Assembly (NCBI RefSeq): GCF_000504165.1 | Contig: NZ_AYSE01000006.1 | Location: forward strand, 248,001 to 312,000 | Reading direction: 5' to 3' | Length of the DNA: 64,000 nucleotides | Source: Bacillus sp. FJAT-14578 | GTDB taxonomy: Bacteria; Bacillota; Bacilli; Bacillales; Bacillaceae_H | Part shown: positions 42,372-51,809 of the stretch, piece by piece | How positions within the stretch are numbered: the stretch's first letter is position 1 | Layout of the letters: each line of letters begins with the position of its first letter | Notes under the pieces: generated by a model | What the model was told of the DNA's origin: nothing | The model's database searches: none | Seen by the model: the letters and a program-made list of their open reading frames with translations, nothing else | Translations under genes and position numbers: made by a program

Positions 42372-45327
42372 ATTCATCCCCCTTTATCTCAAACATGTCT
42401 TGAAGCGGTGTAAAGTCGGAACGTTTCCATTTCTCTTCGACCCTGACGCTAATTTGCGGCATCCGATTGCCAAAACGGTGGTTCACCTGTGGAAGCGGAG
42501 GCTCGCCTTTCGTTTCAAGCACCTCCATTTTCACACTCATTTCCTTATAGTTCGGCGTGTGCGTCACAAGGTCATGGTAGCTGCTCGTCAGACGGTTTAC
42601 CGCGGCAATATCCTCCGGCGTGTTCATCGTCAAGTATAATTCGTTTCCTTCTACCCGATCCGTCACCATCGCTCTTACCTCAACAAGACCATACGGGGAT
42701 GTTAGCCGCACTAACGCTCCATCCTCGATATTTCGCTCTTTTGCCAGATCCGGGGAAATTTCGAGCCAAGGATGCGGCACTTTATGGGTAAGGCCTTCAG
42801 AACGGTAGGTCATATTACCTTCATGGAAATGCTCGAGCAACCGACCGTTATTCAAGTGCAAGTCATACTCCCCGCCCGCTTGAAACGGCGGCGTCCAATC
42901 AACCGGATAAAGCTTCGCCTTACCGTCAGGGAAAGCAAACTTCTCAGTGTACAACAGCGGGGTATCCTTCCCATCTTTAGCAACGGGCCATACTAGACTG
43001 TTCCAGCCTTCCAGCCGCTCATAGCTCACACCGCTAAAAATCGGCGCGAGGCTCGCAGCTTCAGCCATGATCTCACTCGGATCCTTGTAATGCCAGTTTG
43101 CTCCTAATCGATTGGCGATCTCTTGGAAGATGAGCCAATCGGGTTTCGCATCTCCAAGCGGTTCCAATACTTTATAAAACCGCTGAATGCGCCGTTCTGT
43201 ATTCGTAAACGTTCCCTCTTTTTCAAGGCTTGGAGCGGCAGGCAGCACGACATCGGCAAATTGGGCCGTTTTGCTGAAGAATACATCCTGTACGACGAAG
43301 AACTCGAGTCTCTCGAGCGCTGCGTCCACATGATTCGCATTGGAATCGACAATCGCCATATCTTCACCGAATAAATACAAGGCTTTCAGCTTGCCTTTAT
43401 CGATTCCTTCCACCATTTGATGGTTGTCCATTCCCGGATTTTTCGGCAAGGATACGCCCCATGCTTTTTCATAACGTTGACGGACCGCTTCGCTTTGAAC
43501 CGGCTCATAACCAGGGAACCAGGCCGGCATCGTGCCAAAATCACAGGCTCCTTGAACATTGTTATGGCCTCTTAACGGGTAAGCTCCTGTGCCGGGACGG
43601 CCAAAGTTCCCGGTAATCAGCAATAAATTGGCAATAGCCGTACTTGCATCCGTCGCTCCCATATGCTGGGTGATGCCCATTGCCCACAAGGCACAAACCG
43701 ATTTCGCTTCATGAATCATCGCGGCAAGCTGAATTAATTCATCTTGGGACAATCCCGTTGTTTCTTCTGCATAGCTCAATGTATATTTCTCTAATGATTT
43801 CACATATTCCTCAAATCCGTTTACACGGCTTTCCAGAAATTCTCTATCTTCCCACCCTTGATCCAAAATGTACTTGGTTACCGCAGATATCCAGATGAGG
43901 TCGGTACTCGGTTTCGGGTGAAGATGAAGATTCGCTCGTTCTGCCAGCTCATTTTTCCGTAAATCCACGACCACCAATTTTTGACTGTGCAGCTTATGTG
44001 CCCGTTTAATTCGAGTGGCCAGTACAGGATGTGACTCGGCCGGATTGGCGCCGATGACGATGATCAAATCGGATTGCTGAATATCCCGGATCGTACCTGA
44101 ATCCCCTCCAATTCCGACGGTCCGCATCAAACCTGCCGTTGCCGGTGATTGGCAATATCGCGAGCAGTTATCAACATTGTTCGTTCCCATTACGGCACGT
44201 GCAAACTTTTGAAACAGATAATTTTCTTCATTCGTACATTTGGATGAAGCGATATACCCGATGGAATCAGGACCATACTGCTCTTTGATTCCCCCGAGTT
44301 TTTCAGCAATCAATGTCAGTGCTTCATCCCATGTGGCTTCCACGAATTCATCGCCCTGGCGGATGAGCGGTTTGGTGAGCCGTTCTTCGCTGTTGACAAA
44401 ATCCCAACCCCATTTGCCTTTTACGCAAGTGGAAATGCCATTGACCGGTGCTTCTACTTGCGGCTCGATTTTTAAAATATCCCGGCCCTTTGTCCACACT
44501 TCAAAGCTGCATCCCACTCCACAATATGTACAAACCGTTTTCGTACGCTTAATACGGGCTTTTCTCATCGCTGCTTCCATTTCAGAAATCGCAAAAATCC
44601 CGCTGTACCCTGGCTCTACTTCTTTTGTCAAATCAATCATCGGCTCTAAAACATTAGCCGGTATACCAGTCAAATAGCCGGCTTCCCCCAGCATCGACTT
44701 TTCCATCAACGCATTGCAAGGACAAACGGTAACGCAATGCCCGCATGATACACAAGAGGACTCATCGATCGGCACGTCATTGTCCCAAATGACCCGCGGT
44801 GCTTCGCGCTTCCAGTCAATCGTTAACGTTTCATTCACTTGCAAGTCCTGGCAGGCTTCCACACACCGCCCGCATAAAATGCACTGATCCGGCTCATAGC
44901 GATAAAACGGATGCGAATTATCGGGTGGATAAGGCTTCGCTTCAAACTTGTATTTTTGATGTTCAATCTCCAAGTGTTCCACTGTATTATGGACCACGCA
45001 GTTTCCATTGTTGTTATCGCACACCGTGCAATATAGTTCATGATTTTTCAAAATGCGTGACATCGCTTCATATTGGGCATCTTTGACCGGTTTGGAAAGG
45101 GTATCAACCCGCATTCCCGGTTCCGCTTTCGTGGAACAAGCGCGCACCATTTCTCCTCCCGCATTGACGAAACATGTGTCACATGTTTGAATCGTTCCGA
45201 GGTTTGGATGGTAGCAAATGCTCGGAATGAAGTAATCCCCGGATTGAGCTACCTCCAAAATCGTTTGCCCGGGCTTAGCTGTATATTCTTTTCCGTTAAT
45301 CTGTATTGAAAACGTCGGTTCGTTCAT
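42346..45327 (-). CDS. Formate dehydrogenase alpha subunit, FdhF/YrhE type
   Basis: A 993-residue multi-cofactor enzyme oxidising formate. In order: N-terminal [2Fe-2S] ferredoxin-like domain (C38, C49, C52, C64), His/Cys-ligated cluster region (about 96-113), two [4Fe-4S] clusters (C149/152/155/159 and C192/195/198/202), then the molybdopterin domain with its own [4Fe-4S] (C266, C269, C273, C301). The Mo ligand is C392 in NCSRYCQSPATAGL, a cysteine where some enzymes have selenocysteine. The C-terminal MGD-binding domain is intact. The start follows AAGGAGG. Operon: FNT channel upstream by 3 bp, DUF1641 overlapping downstream. NAD+ or another acceptor is not determinable here. Confidence 0.93.
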   Translation of the reverse strand: MNEPTFSIQINGKEYTAKPGQTILEVAQSGDYFIPSICYHPNLGTIQTCDTCFVNAGGEMVRACSTKAEPGMRVDTLSKPVKDAQYEAMSRILKNHELYCTVCDNNNGNCVVHNTVEHLEIEHQKYKFEAKPYPPDNSHPFYRYEPDQCILCGRCVEACQDLQVNETLTIDWKREAPRVIWDNDVPIDESSCVSCGHCVTVCPCNALMEKSMLGEAGYLTGIPANVLEPMIDLTKEVEPGYSGIFAISEMEAAMRKARIKRTKTVCTYCGVGCSFEVWTKGRDILKIEPQVEAPVNGISTCVKGKWGWDFVNSEERLTKPLIRQGDEFVEATWDEALTLIAEKLGGIKEQYGPDSIGYIASSKCTNEENYLFQKFARAVMGTNNVDNCSRYCQSPATAGLMRTVGIGGDSGTIRDIQQSDLIIVIGANPAESHPVLATRIKRAHKLHSQKLVVVDLRKNELAERANLHLHPKPSTDLIWISAVTKYILDQGWEDREFLESRVNGFEEYVKSLEKYTLSYAEETTGLSQDELIQLAAMIHEAKSVCALWAMGITQHMGATDASTAIANLLLITGNFGRPGTGAYPLRGHNNVQGACDFGTMPAWFPGYEPVQSEAVRQRYEKAWGVSLPKNPGMDNHQMVEGIDKGKLKALYLFGEDMAIVDSNANHVDAALERLEFFVVQDVFFSKTAQFADVVLPAAPSLEKEGTFTNTERRIQRFYKVLEPLGDAKPDWLIFQEIANRLGANWHYKDPSEIMAEAASLAPIFSGVSYERLEGWNSLVWPVAKDGKDTPLLYTEKFAFPDGKAKLYPVDWTPPFQAGGEYDLHLNNGRLLEHFHEGNMTYRSEGLTHKVPHPWLEISPDLAKERNIEDGALVRLTSPYGLVEVRAMVTDRVEGNELYLTMNTPEDIAAVNRLTSSYHDLVTHTPNYKEMSVKMEVLETKGEPPLPQVNHRFGNRMPQISVRVEEKWKRSDFTPLQDMFEIKGDEYGEGYQAN

Positions 45328-45330
45328 TTT

Positions 45331-46161
45331 TTACCTCCTTGCCTTTCGTCTTCTTATTAATTCAAGCTGGTTCTCCTGAGGAATCGCCGGTGTCATATAT
45401 CCCATATAGGCCACCCAATACATCAATGCCACAAACATGCTTCCCCCCATAGCATTTCCAATAAATACCGGAATAAAATTCGAAATAAAGTCTGCCCACG
45501 TGAAGGAACCGGCAAAAATGGCCGCGGGAATCACGAACATGTTAGCGACCACGTGCTGAAAGCCAATGGCCACGAATCCCATGATAGGGAACCAGATGGC
45601 CAAAATTTTTCCGCCGATATCTTCTGCACCGTATGCGAGCCAGACCGCTAGACCAACGAGCCAATTGCAGCCGATCGCGGAGACCAATGCGGCCCAAAAA
45701 TCTTGATTTATTTTTGCCTGCGCAACTGCAATGGTTTTATGCAAATAAGGTTCTGCCTCTGTCAACCCGGCAATATGTCCAAAGAAATAGGCAACAAACA
45801 GGGCACCGATGAAATTGCTGATGGTAATCCAAAACCAGTTCTTTAACAGTCTACTTATCGTAATTTTTCTTGAGAAAAAGGCCATGGACACAGCCATCAT
45901 GTTTCCGGTCAGCAGCTCCCCTCCAGCGATAATGATTAAAATAAGGCCTAACGGAAACACAGCCGCCCCTAGGAAAACACTAAATGTTCCCCACTCTTCC
46001 GGCAGCCCCGCGATGACTCGAATGTATAAAAGATATCCAAGTGAAATAAACGCTCCTCCCAAAAACCCTAAAACGAGCATACTGCGAAGCGGCAAGGTTG
46101 CTTTTCGAGTACCGGCTTCGACCGTTAACTGTGCAATACGCGGCGGGCTATGAAATCCCAT
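45331..46161 (-). CDS. Formate/nitrite channel, FNT family (YrhG-like)
   Basis: A 276-residue pentameric-channel family protein with six helices. GGAFISLGYLLY, the GAAVFPLGLILIIIAGGELLTGNMM signature and FVAIGFQHVVANMFVIPAAIFAG (second signature, with the pore His) are all present. It probably moves formate for the dehydrogenase encoded 3 bp downstream. The start follows AGGAGGG. A divergent small DNA-binding gene lies upstream and may regulate it. Confidence 0.9.
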   Translation of the reverse strand: MGFHSPPRIAQLTVEAGTRKATLPLRSMLVLGFLGGAFISLGYLLYIRVIAGLPEEWGTFSVFLGAAVFPLGLILIIIAGGELLTGNMMAVSMAFFSRKITISRLLKNWFWITISNFIGALFVAYFFGHIAGLTEAEPYLHKTIAVAQAKINQDFWAALVSAIGCNWLVGLAVWLAYGAEDIGGKILAIWFPIMGFVAIGFQHVVANMFVIPAAIFAGSFTWADFISNFIPVFIGNAMGGSMFVALMYWVAYMGYMTPAIPQENQLELIRRRKARR

Positions 46162-46344
46162 GCACTTCCCTCCTATTCCTATACTTTTTTAATATTTACC
46201 TTTTTTGTCATTTAATGATAGGAATATCACATTTTTTTAAATTAGCATATCAAGGACGATCGCGCATATGAAGATGGAAATTTGGTTAGTCTTTCTTTTA
46301 GAAGGAAAGGGTACAACAAGAATAAAGAAAGAAGGGATTTTGAA

Positions 46345-46563
46345 ATGGAAAAGGAAAAATTATTTCAGCGCATACAATCGATGATCATCTCCTCCGCAAA
46401 GGAACCGAAATACATGTCCATATCCACCGTAAAAGTAGCCGACCTATTTGGCGTCCATCCTTCAACCATCGAACAGGGATTACAAGAGCTGGTGAATGAA
46501 GGACGATTACAAAAATCCCAACTAACAGAACCCCCGCACAACGAAATTTATTTGCTGCCTTGA
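46345..46563 (+). CDS. Small winged-helix DNA-binding protein
   Basis: A 72-residue protein consisting of little more than a helix-turn-helix: LFQRIQSMIISSAKEPKYMS, then ISTVKVADLFGVHPSTIEQGLQELVNEGRL, a GntR/DeoR-like winged helix. ATG 46345 follows AAGAAGGG; the frame is open to 46282. It is divergent from the FNT-fdh operon, a typical position for its regulator. Confidence 0.65.
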   Translation: MEKEKLFQRIQSMIISSAKEPKYMSISTVKVADLFGVHPSTIEQGLQELVNEGRLQKSQLTEPPHNEIYLLP

Positions 46564-46658
46564 GATATTTCGGAATGCTCTAATTTCATCCGCACGAAAG
46601 GTATAAAAACCGGCAGCATTGAAATCCTGTGAATTAGAGGAAAACAAGACAAAATAAA

Positions 46659-46704
46659 GGACCCGTCATGAAACTCCTTTAAAAAGGAATTCATTGACGG
46701 GTCC
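46659..46704. terminator. Hairpin after the small winged-helix gene
   Basis: GGACCCGTCA(A)TGAA...TTCATTGACGGGTCC with an inner CTCCTTTAAAAAGGAATT fold. It lacks a long T run on the plus strand; the minus side reads TTTATTTTGTC. Confidence 0.6.
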
Positions 46705-46785
46705 TCTCCGCAAATTCATTTGAGCGTTTTCTTTGCTTCTATTACTTTTCTCCTGTAAAGGTAATTCCTTTTACAAAATAGCGAA

Positions 46786-47033
46786 TGAACCTCCCCCACC
46801 TATCGCTTCGCGCTTGAGGTGGGGGTTTCTTGTCGATACCTTCGAAATCAGAAGATGGACGATGTCCATAGGTGTACACGACACCCTCGTCCTTCTCGGG
46901 GACTGACGCTCCCATACGGAAGCAGTGGTCTTGACGCAAGGGGTCTCCCGACTGCTTGCTGCCACCGTAAGCAACAGGGAGAAGTCGAATTTAAAAACAC
47001 TCCCACTCCCCCTGGGGCGGTTCTACCCGTCTA
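46786..47033 (-). ncRNA. Probable omega RNA / right end of the tnpB element
   Basis: The 250 bp after tnpB on the minus strand are structured and uncoded. They end in a hairpin CCCCCACCT-N14-AGGTGGGGG (46825-46793) followed by GAGGTTCA. This layout and the hairpin are typical of IS200/IS605-type right ends, where TnpB's guide RNA scaffold ends and the guide is the flanking genomic DNA. On that reading the guide would begin near 46785. The exact end is not determinable by eye. Confidence 0.6.
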
Positions 47034-48224
47034 CTACGCCTGGACAGGCCGTAGATACGTGATGCTGGTCATCATCACTTTTAGGAACTTCCCGTGCAGA
47101 TACTGCGATAGGATATTCCCCGCACCATGGATATCCCGATGCTGTTCATATCCACAGGCACAGCGATAGTTTCGTGAACGGACTTTGTTCCGTTTCCCGC
47201 AAGCAGGACATGCTTGCGTGGTATAGGCTTCATTTTCTTTTGACAGCGAGATCCCCACTGCTTCAAGTTTATACCGCAACTGTGTGGTGACCTTCCCAAA
47301 GCTCCAATTGCTGAGTTTCTGGTTCACTTGTTTGGACCGGATTCGTTTCCGCCGTTTATTTCGTTTGCTTGTGTGCCGCTGCACGCCTTCCACGTCACCA
47401 AGAGCGACATGGCCGACTCCCTGTTCCACGCACCAGTCCACAAAGGCGCGTGTCGTCTTGTGTAAGATATCCCCGAGCTGCCGTTCACTTTTAGAGAGGA
47501 TGTATGTCTTCGCCCGATTGTATTGGCGCCATTTCCTGGAGCCTTTTTGGCACCGGCTCATGAGGATTTGCAGTTCTCTCACTTTTTTGTTGCGCAACCG
47601 GTGAATGCTGCGCATCTTCCTTCCCGAAATCACGAGAGCTTGTCCGCTTGTACAGACAGCGGCAATCGTATGAATCTCACCGGGATCAATCGCTGCCGTA
47701 TGACCGTCTTGCACCAGTACAGGCTGGACCCCGTCTTCATACGACAAACAGGCATGCCACTGGCCGTCATAGACGAGCTCTACTTCTTTGACCACGCCGT
47801 TTGGGACAGAGGCAAGCGTCAATACAAGCGGTGTCTGTTGTTTCCCCTTCCATCTGCCCATGCTGAGTGTCAGCCTGCGTTCTTCCAACACGAAGGATTT
47901 GTCTACCCATTTTGGGTGGAAGACGAACTTCTCCTTGTATGGATACCGGATGGACGGATTCGTTTTCCTCGCTTTACGAACCCCGTCTCGGGCACGCAGA
48001 AACTTGTGGCACACCGCTTGTACCGTCTGGCTGTGAAGAGGGTATAAGCCTTTGAGTTCGGACTGAAGATCGCTTTGGTTGATCCACGAACCGTGAATTC
48101 GGTAATAATAGCGGGCCAGCTGCACGCAGTCATTCCAAATCGTTCCGCACATCCGGCGTATGTCAAACAAATACTGAAGCGTCTGTCGGTTGGCCGAAAA
48201 GGCCGTTTCCAATGTTCGATACAT
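47034..48224 (-). CDS. tnpB: TnpB RNA-guided nuclease (IS605 OrfB)
   Basis: A 396-residue TnpB. RuvC-type residues: D180 in AAIDPGEIHT, D277/E279 in ALGDVEGV, D364 in HRDIHGAGN; a zinc finger C339-x2-C342...C355-x-C357 (CPAC, CAC) lies between the last two. An N-terminal OrfB helix-turn-helix domain is present, so it appears intact. ATG 48224 follows GGGAGGTG; the frame is open to 48311. The upstream promoter TTGAAA-N17-TATGAT (minus, from 48276) is good. The large plus-strand frame 47523-48047 is its shadow. Confidence 0.92.
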   Translation of the reverse strand: MYRTLETAFSANRQTLQYLFDIRRMCGTIWNDCVQLARYYYRIHGSWINQSDLQSELKGLYPLHSQTVQAVCHKFLRARDGVRKARKTNPSIRYPYKEKFVFHPKWVDKSFVLEERRLTLSMGRWKGKQQTPLVLTLASVPNGVVKEVELVYDGQWHACLSYEDGVQPVLVQDGHTAAIDPGEIHTIAAVCTSGQALVISGRKMRSIHRLRNKKVRELQILMSRCQKGSRKWRQYNRAKTYILSKSERQLGDILHKTTRAFVDWCVEQGVGHVALGDVEGVQRHTSKRNKRRKRIRSKQVNQKLSNWSFGKVTTQLRYKLEAVGISLSKENEAYTTQACPACGKRNKVRSRNYRCACGYEQHRDIHGAGNILSQYLHGKFLKVMMTSITYLRPVQA

Positions 48225-48617
48225 GAGGGCACCTCCCTTGCCATCATCATATAACGAACGTATATTCGTTTCAAGAGAAAATAGAAAATTTATCCTTTTT
48301 TCTTTCGACAAGGATTAGGAGGCCTATCAACCAAAAAGCTTTTGGGCTGCGCCGAACCGCCATTCATCCCCCCCCTACTCGCTGGGCTAGGCCCTTCGTG
48401 CTCCTTGAGGAAGAGGAATTCTATCGGACTATGTTAAACTCACATTAATCAATGTTTAATGAGATTACTTTCTGTTCCTCTAAAAAATATAATTTTTTAT
48501 AAAAGAAATATTATCCACAAAGCTTATTAATGAAAATGCCACAAGCCTCCTGACTATAAGAAGGTTTGCGGCATTTTTCATATCATTCAGCTCATTCTTA
48601 GTGGAATGTATATAGAT
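48225..48617. other. Gap between tnpB and floT
   Basis: Contains the tnpB promoter (near 48248-48276), a GC-rich stretch with a C-run (48340-48430), and the floT terminator at its right end. No gene is seen. The left boundary of the tnpB element must lie here. Confidence 0.5.
48533..48578 (-). terminator. Terminator of floT
   Basis: Minus-strand AAAATGCCGCAAACCTTCT paired with AGGAGGCTTGTGGCATTTT, then CATT. Confidence 0.75.
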
Positions 48618-50117
48618 TTACTTTCTTTCAAACTCATTCACATCGTTTACATCATCAGTCTTGCCATTACCTGAGCGATTTTCAGGTAAGACTGCAACAG
48701 CACCTTGACTTATATAACCACTGAATCTGGATGCATATGACTTTAATAATTCCGATACGTCAATACCAGTCATTTCTTTTAAAGGCTCTTGCATTTCGAG
48801 CATTGTTTTTGTGATGCTCTTTCCGAAAGAAGGGACACCCTGGCCGTTGCCGGAATCAATAATCTTAACGGATTCAATATTGTTAAGTGGTTGAGCAATT
48901 TTTTCAGCAAATACAGGGAGCATTTCGATTAATTTTTCAGTGATAATGACTTCACCGTGTTTTTCCATCGCTTCAGCTAACAGTTTACGAGCCTCCGCTT
49001 CGGCTTTACCGCGTTCACGAATAACATCTGCTTCGGCAGAACCTTCTTCCCTGCGGATCTTGGCTTTCGCTTCCCCGTCAATCGCAGCTTTACGGGCTTC
49101 CGCTTCGGCTTTACGAGTTGTTTCATAGTATTCTGCATCGGCTTTTGTTTTACGAACTTTACTTTCTTCTTCCTCCAGCTTAACTGCACGTTCACGTTCT
49201 AGGAATTTAAGTGTTAATTCCTCTTCTTTTACTTCTTTTGCTAGTTTAGCTTTTTCTAATTCGTAGGACTGTTCTGCTTTTGCACGAGCACGTTCGGTTT
49301 CCTCTTTGAAGGCTGCGTCTTTAATATCCTTCTCCTTTTTAGATTCTGCAATCGCAATTTGGCGTTTGTATTCTTCTTCTTTCGCCTCTTGATCAGTTTG
49401 TGCTCTATGGATACGAGTTTCACGCTCGCTATTTGCTTCAGCAATTTCTGCTAGTTTACGAACCTCAGCAATTCGTGGTCTTCCCAAGTTTTCTAAATAG
49501 CCATTCTCCTCGTCGGCGTCACGTAAGTCTGTAAGACCTAATGACGTAATTTTAAAACCCATTAAGTCGAGCTGCTTTTGGGCAACTTCAGATACATCTT
49601 GATTAAATTTCTCTCGGTTACTATTAATATCTTCTACCGTCATTTTAGAAAGAATGGCACGCAAGTTGCTTCCAAGTACCTCAATGATTTCAGCTTCAAT
49701 CTCTTCTTGTTTCTTACCTAAAAACTGTTCTGCGTAGTTTGCGATACCATTTAGCGTATCTGCGACCTTAACCATTGCTACTGCATCGGCAACAATGGGT
49801 ACGCCACCATTTGTATATACTCTTGGCGTTGATAACTTTAATTGAAACGATGTCAGATTAACGGGTGTTGAGGTTTGGAAGCGTCTTAGACGGTATCCTC
49901 CACCCCTAATAATCTTCATTGAACGTCCTTCTTGGTCTGTAAAAATATTCGTTTCCTTTTCAGGATCACCTAACTTCGGTCCTGTAATAATCAAAGCTTG
50001 ATTGGACTTTGCTGTTCGGTAACGATGCCTTATCCAAAAAAAATATCCTACACCTCCAAGAGCAGCTATTATCAACACTGGAGTTAAGACCATCAGTACT
50101 CCAATAAAATCAAACAT
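48618..50117 (-). CDS. floT: Flotillin FloT (YuaG)
   Basis: A 499-residue membrane-microdomain scaffold. An N-terminal hairpin/membrane segment (VLMVLTPVLIIAALGGVGYFFW) is followed by a PHB/SPFH domain (to about 200) and a long Ala/Glu/Lys-rich coiled coil (about 220-400, with the EA repeats of flotillins). It organises functional membrane regions and affects signalling and sporulation in B. subtilis. The start follows GAAGGGGG. No yuaF (NfeD) gene is adjacent upstream, unlike the usual yuaF-floT operon. Confidence 0.92.
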   Translation of the reverse strand: MFDFIGVLMVLTPVLIIAALGGVGYFFWIRHRYRTAKSNQALIITGPKLGDPEKETNIFTDQEGRSMKIIRGGGYRLRRFQTSTPVNLTSFQLKLSTPRVYTNGGVPIVADAVAMVKVADTLNGIANYAEQFLGKKQEEIEAEIIEVLGSNLRAILSKMTVEDINSNREKFNQDVSEVAQKQLDLMGFKITSLGLTDLRDADEENGYLENLGRPRIAEVRKLAEIAEANSERETRIHRAQTDQEAKEEEYKRQIAIAESKKEKDIKDAAFKEETERARAKAEQSYELEKAKLAKEVKEEELTLKFLERERAVKLEEEESKVRKTKADAEYYETTRKAEAEARKAAIDGEAKAKIRREEGSAEADVIRERGKAEAEARKLLAEAMEKHGEVIITEKLIEMLPVFAEKIAQPLNNIESVKIIDSGNGQGVPSFGKSITKTMLEMQEPLKEMTGIDVSELLKSYASRFSGYISQGAVAVLPENRSGNGKTDDVNDVNEFERK

Positions 50118-50322
50118 TCTCGCTTCCCCCTTCTTCTGTATTGCCTACTTTATTTACGTATCACGCGGCATGAAAGTTCCATATTTTTACACATCATTTT
50201 GAATTTTTCATATTGTTATGAACTTGTTTTACCGAATGAAAAAACCTTAAGCTTTTTTCCTTGGCTTTATTTCCACTTAAATCATTGTGATTTAGGAAAT
50301 ACTACAATTGGAGGTGAAGAAA

Positions 50323-50466
50323 ATGAGCAATCAAAATAAAGGAACTATCCAAGGTCAAAGAAATTCAAGCGTTAACCCGCAAGGTCATGGAAAAGACGTT
50401 GAATTCTCCACCAAACCGAACAGCGAGCTTGAAAATAGAGCTAAAAAATCGAACACAAAAATTTAA
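50323..50466 (+). CDS. Small hydrophilic protein (47 aa), possible spore protein
   Basis: ATG at 50323 is preceded by a perfect GGAGGTGA. The 47-codon product MSNQNKGTIQGQRNSSVNPQ...KSNTKI is Gly/Gln/Asn/Lys-rich, lacks aromatic residues apart from one Phe, and resembles the composition of small acid-soluble spore proteins. A strong terminator follows directly. Family assignment is a guess; the gene itself is well supported. Confidence 0.65.
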   Translation: MSNQNKGTIQGQRNSSVNPQGHGKDVEFSTKPNSELENRAKKSNTKI

Positions 50467-50508
50467 ACGAAAACGACGGAGAACCTGAAGGCTCTCCGTC
50501 GTTTTCGT
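50467..50508 (+). terminator. Terminator of the 47-aa gene
   Basis: AACGAAAACGACGGAGA-N10-TCTCCGTCGTTTTCGTT, then TTATG. Very strong stem. Confidence 0.85.
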
Positions 50509-50553
50509 TTTATGAGCTTTAATGAATCCTTTTCACATGATTTTGAATTTCTA

Positions 50554-51543
50554 TTATTCAAATGGATTCACATAATAATGCCAAACTCCATCTTTTCGTT
50601 CTTTTCCGATTTTCTTTTTTGTTTCCAGCCAGTCCAGCTGACCGATGATTTCCGACATGACCAACGAGAATTGAGTTTCATATTTGTCTTTGTAATAAGA
50701 TTGCGCCAGCTGAGCAGCTGTTGACATCCCGCTGTCTATCAACCCTAGTAATCTTTCTGATTTTTGATGAATTTTTTCAAGCCTGTGATGGATCAACTCC
50801 CGATGATTGTGGATAAAGCTACCATGCCCTGAGTATATGGTTTCAATATTAAGTCCGGAGCATTTTTCAAGTGAACGTATGTATTCTACCAGCGTCAATA
50901 TCCGATTGCCTTCTTGGTCCGGTTCTACGATGGCATTACTCGATATATGGCCGATCAGATGGTCGCCGCCAAAAAGCTGCTTCCTCTCTGTATCAAGAAA
51001 AACAAGATGGTCAGGGGAATGTCCTGGTGTTTCAATCGCCTGTAAACCCGCAATCGTATCAGATTCGGCCAGTGAAATAATATCAGCTTTAATCTTATCT
51101 TTCTCGTTTCTTTTGACAGCTGCTTTCAGCTTTTCAATTTGCTGTTCCCCGGAAGCCCCGCAACCCATTTCCTGGTACAATTTCCGGAAAAACTCTATCC
51201 TTAACGCAAAAAACTCCTTATCCCTTTTCAAGCGGTGAATGGATTTGGCATGGGCATAAACCGGAATCTCTTTGACAGATGAAATTCGATTGACCAATCC
51301 GATATGGTCCTCATGATTATGGGTTAAGATAATGCGGTCCAAATCTTGAAGGGCGAACCCGTTTTCAGTCATTATGCTCATGAAGGCATCCCAGCATTCC
51401 TCTGTATCCACACCTGCATCGATAAGCGACAAAGATCCAGCTTCCTTCCTCAAATAAAAATTAAACGTTTTCAACCCATGATTTGCGGGAACCTTGATGG
51501 GATAAACAGAACAGTTTTCTTTTGTGATTGTCAATATATTCAC
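50554..51543 (-). CDS. Metallo-beta-lactamase-fold hydrolase
   Basis: A 329-residue MBL protein. The THNHEDHIG motif (HxHxDH) is near 75, the fourth ligand lies in ETPGHSPDHLVFL near 173, D in FGGDHLIGH near 192 and H in YSGHGSFI near 240. The C-terminal 80 residues form an extra helical winged-helix-like region seen in YqjP-type Bacillus enzymes. The GTG start at 51543 follows an AGGATGATAGGG stretch. The substrate is unknown. Confidence 0.85.
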   Translation of the reverse strand: MNILTITKENCSVYPIKVPANHGLKTFNFYLRKEAGSLSLIDAGVDTEECWDAFMSIMTENGFALQDLDRIILTHNHEDHIGLVNRISSVKEIPVYAHAKSIHRLKRDKEFFALRIEFFRKLYQEMGCGASGEQQIEKLKAAVKRNEKDKIKADIISLAESDTIAGLQAIETPGHSPDHLVFLDTERKQLFGGDHLIGHISSNAIVEPDQEGNRILTLVEYIRSLEKCSGLNIETIYSGHGSFIHNHRELIHHRLEKIHQKSERLLGLIDSGMSTAAQLAQSYYKDKYETQFSLVMSEIIGQLDWLETKKKIGKERKDGVWHYYVNPFE

Positions 51544-51760
51544 ACCCTATCATCCTATCGTTTCCAATGAAGACTTACCTCTTCTTATTATAGCACCTTG
51601 CTCTTATTAAATAAGGATAATAAGAATTTATGTGAATTCTTTTCGCTTGATGTAAGCACAAAACCTCTCTCTAAGAAATTGTATGGGTCGCTACTAATAC
51701 CTTTCGCCTATTCCAAAGCCATTAACAGCCGTTTGCCATCTAATATCTGTATATTAAAAA

Positions 51761-51790
51761 ACCCCACTTGTTTTGCAACAAAAAGGGGGG
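51761..51790 (-). terminator. Terminator of the ArsR-type gene
   Basis: Minus-strand CCCC-N(T/G-rich)-GTGGGG hairpin followed by TTTTTTA. Confidence 0.7.
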
Positions 51791-51809
51791 CAACATCGTT
51801 ATGATTAAA

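Larger units (their letters stand above)
46786..48300 (-). mobile_element. Solitary IS200/IS605-family (IS1341-like) element
   Basis: Contains tnpB only; no tnpA Y1 transposase is nearby, so it is probably non-autonomous. The right end is suggested by the terminal hairpin near 46793. The left end is not resolved; it lies somewhere upstream of the tnpB promoter at about 48276. It is inserted between the small regulator gene and floT. Confidence 0.65.

Noticed and set aside
46195..46235. TnrA-like sequence TGATAGGAATATCACA upstream of the FNT gene
   Set aside because: The spacing between half-sites is one base short (N6), so it does not fit the TnrA consensus.
47523..48047. 174-codon plus-strand frame opposite tnpB
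   Set aside because: Shadow frame of an intact TnpB; no recognisable protein features.
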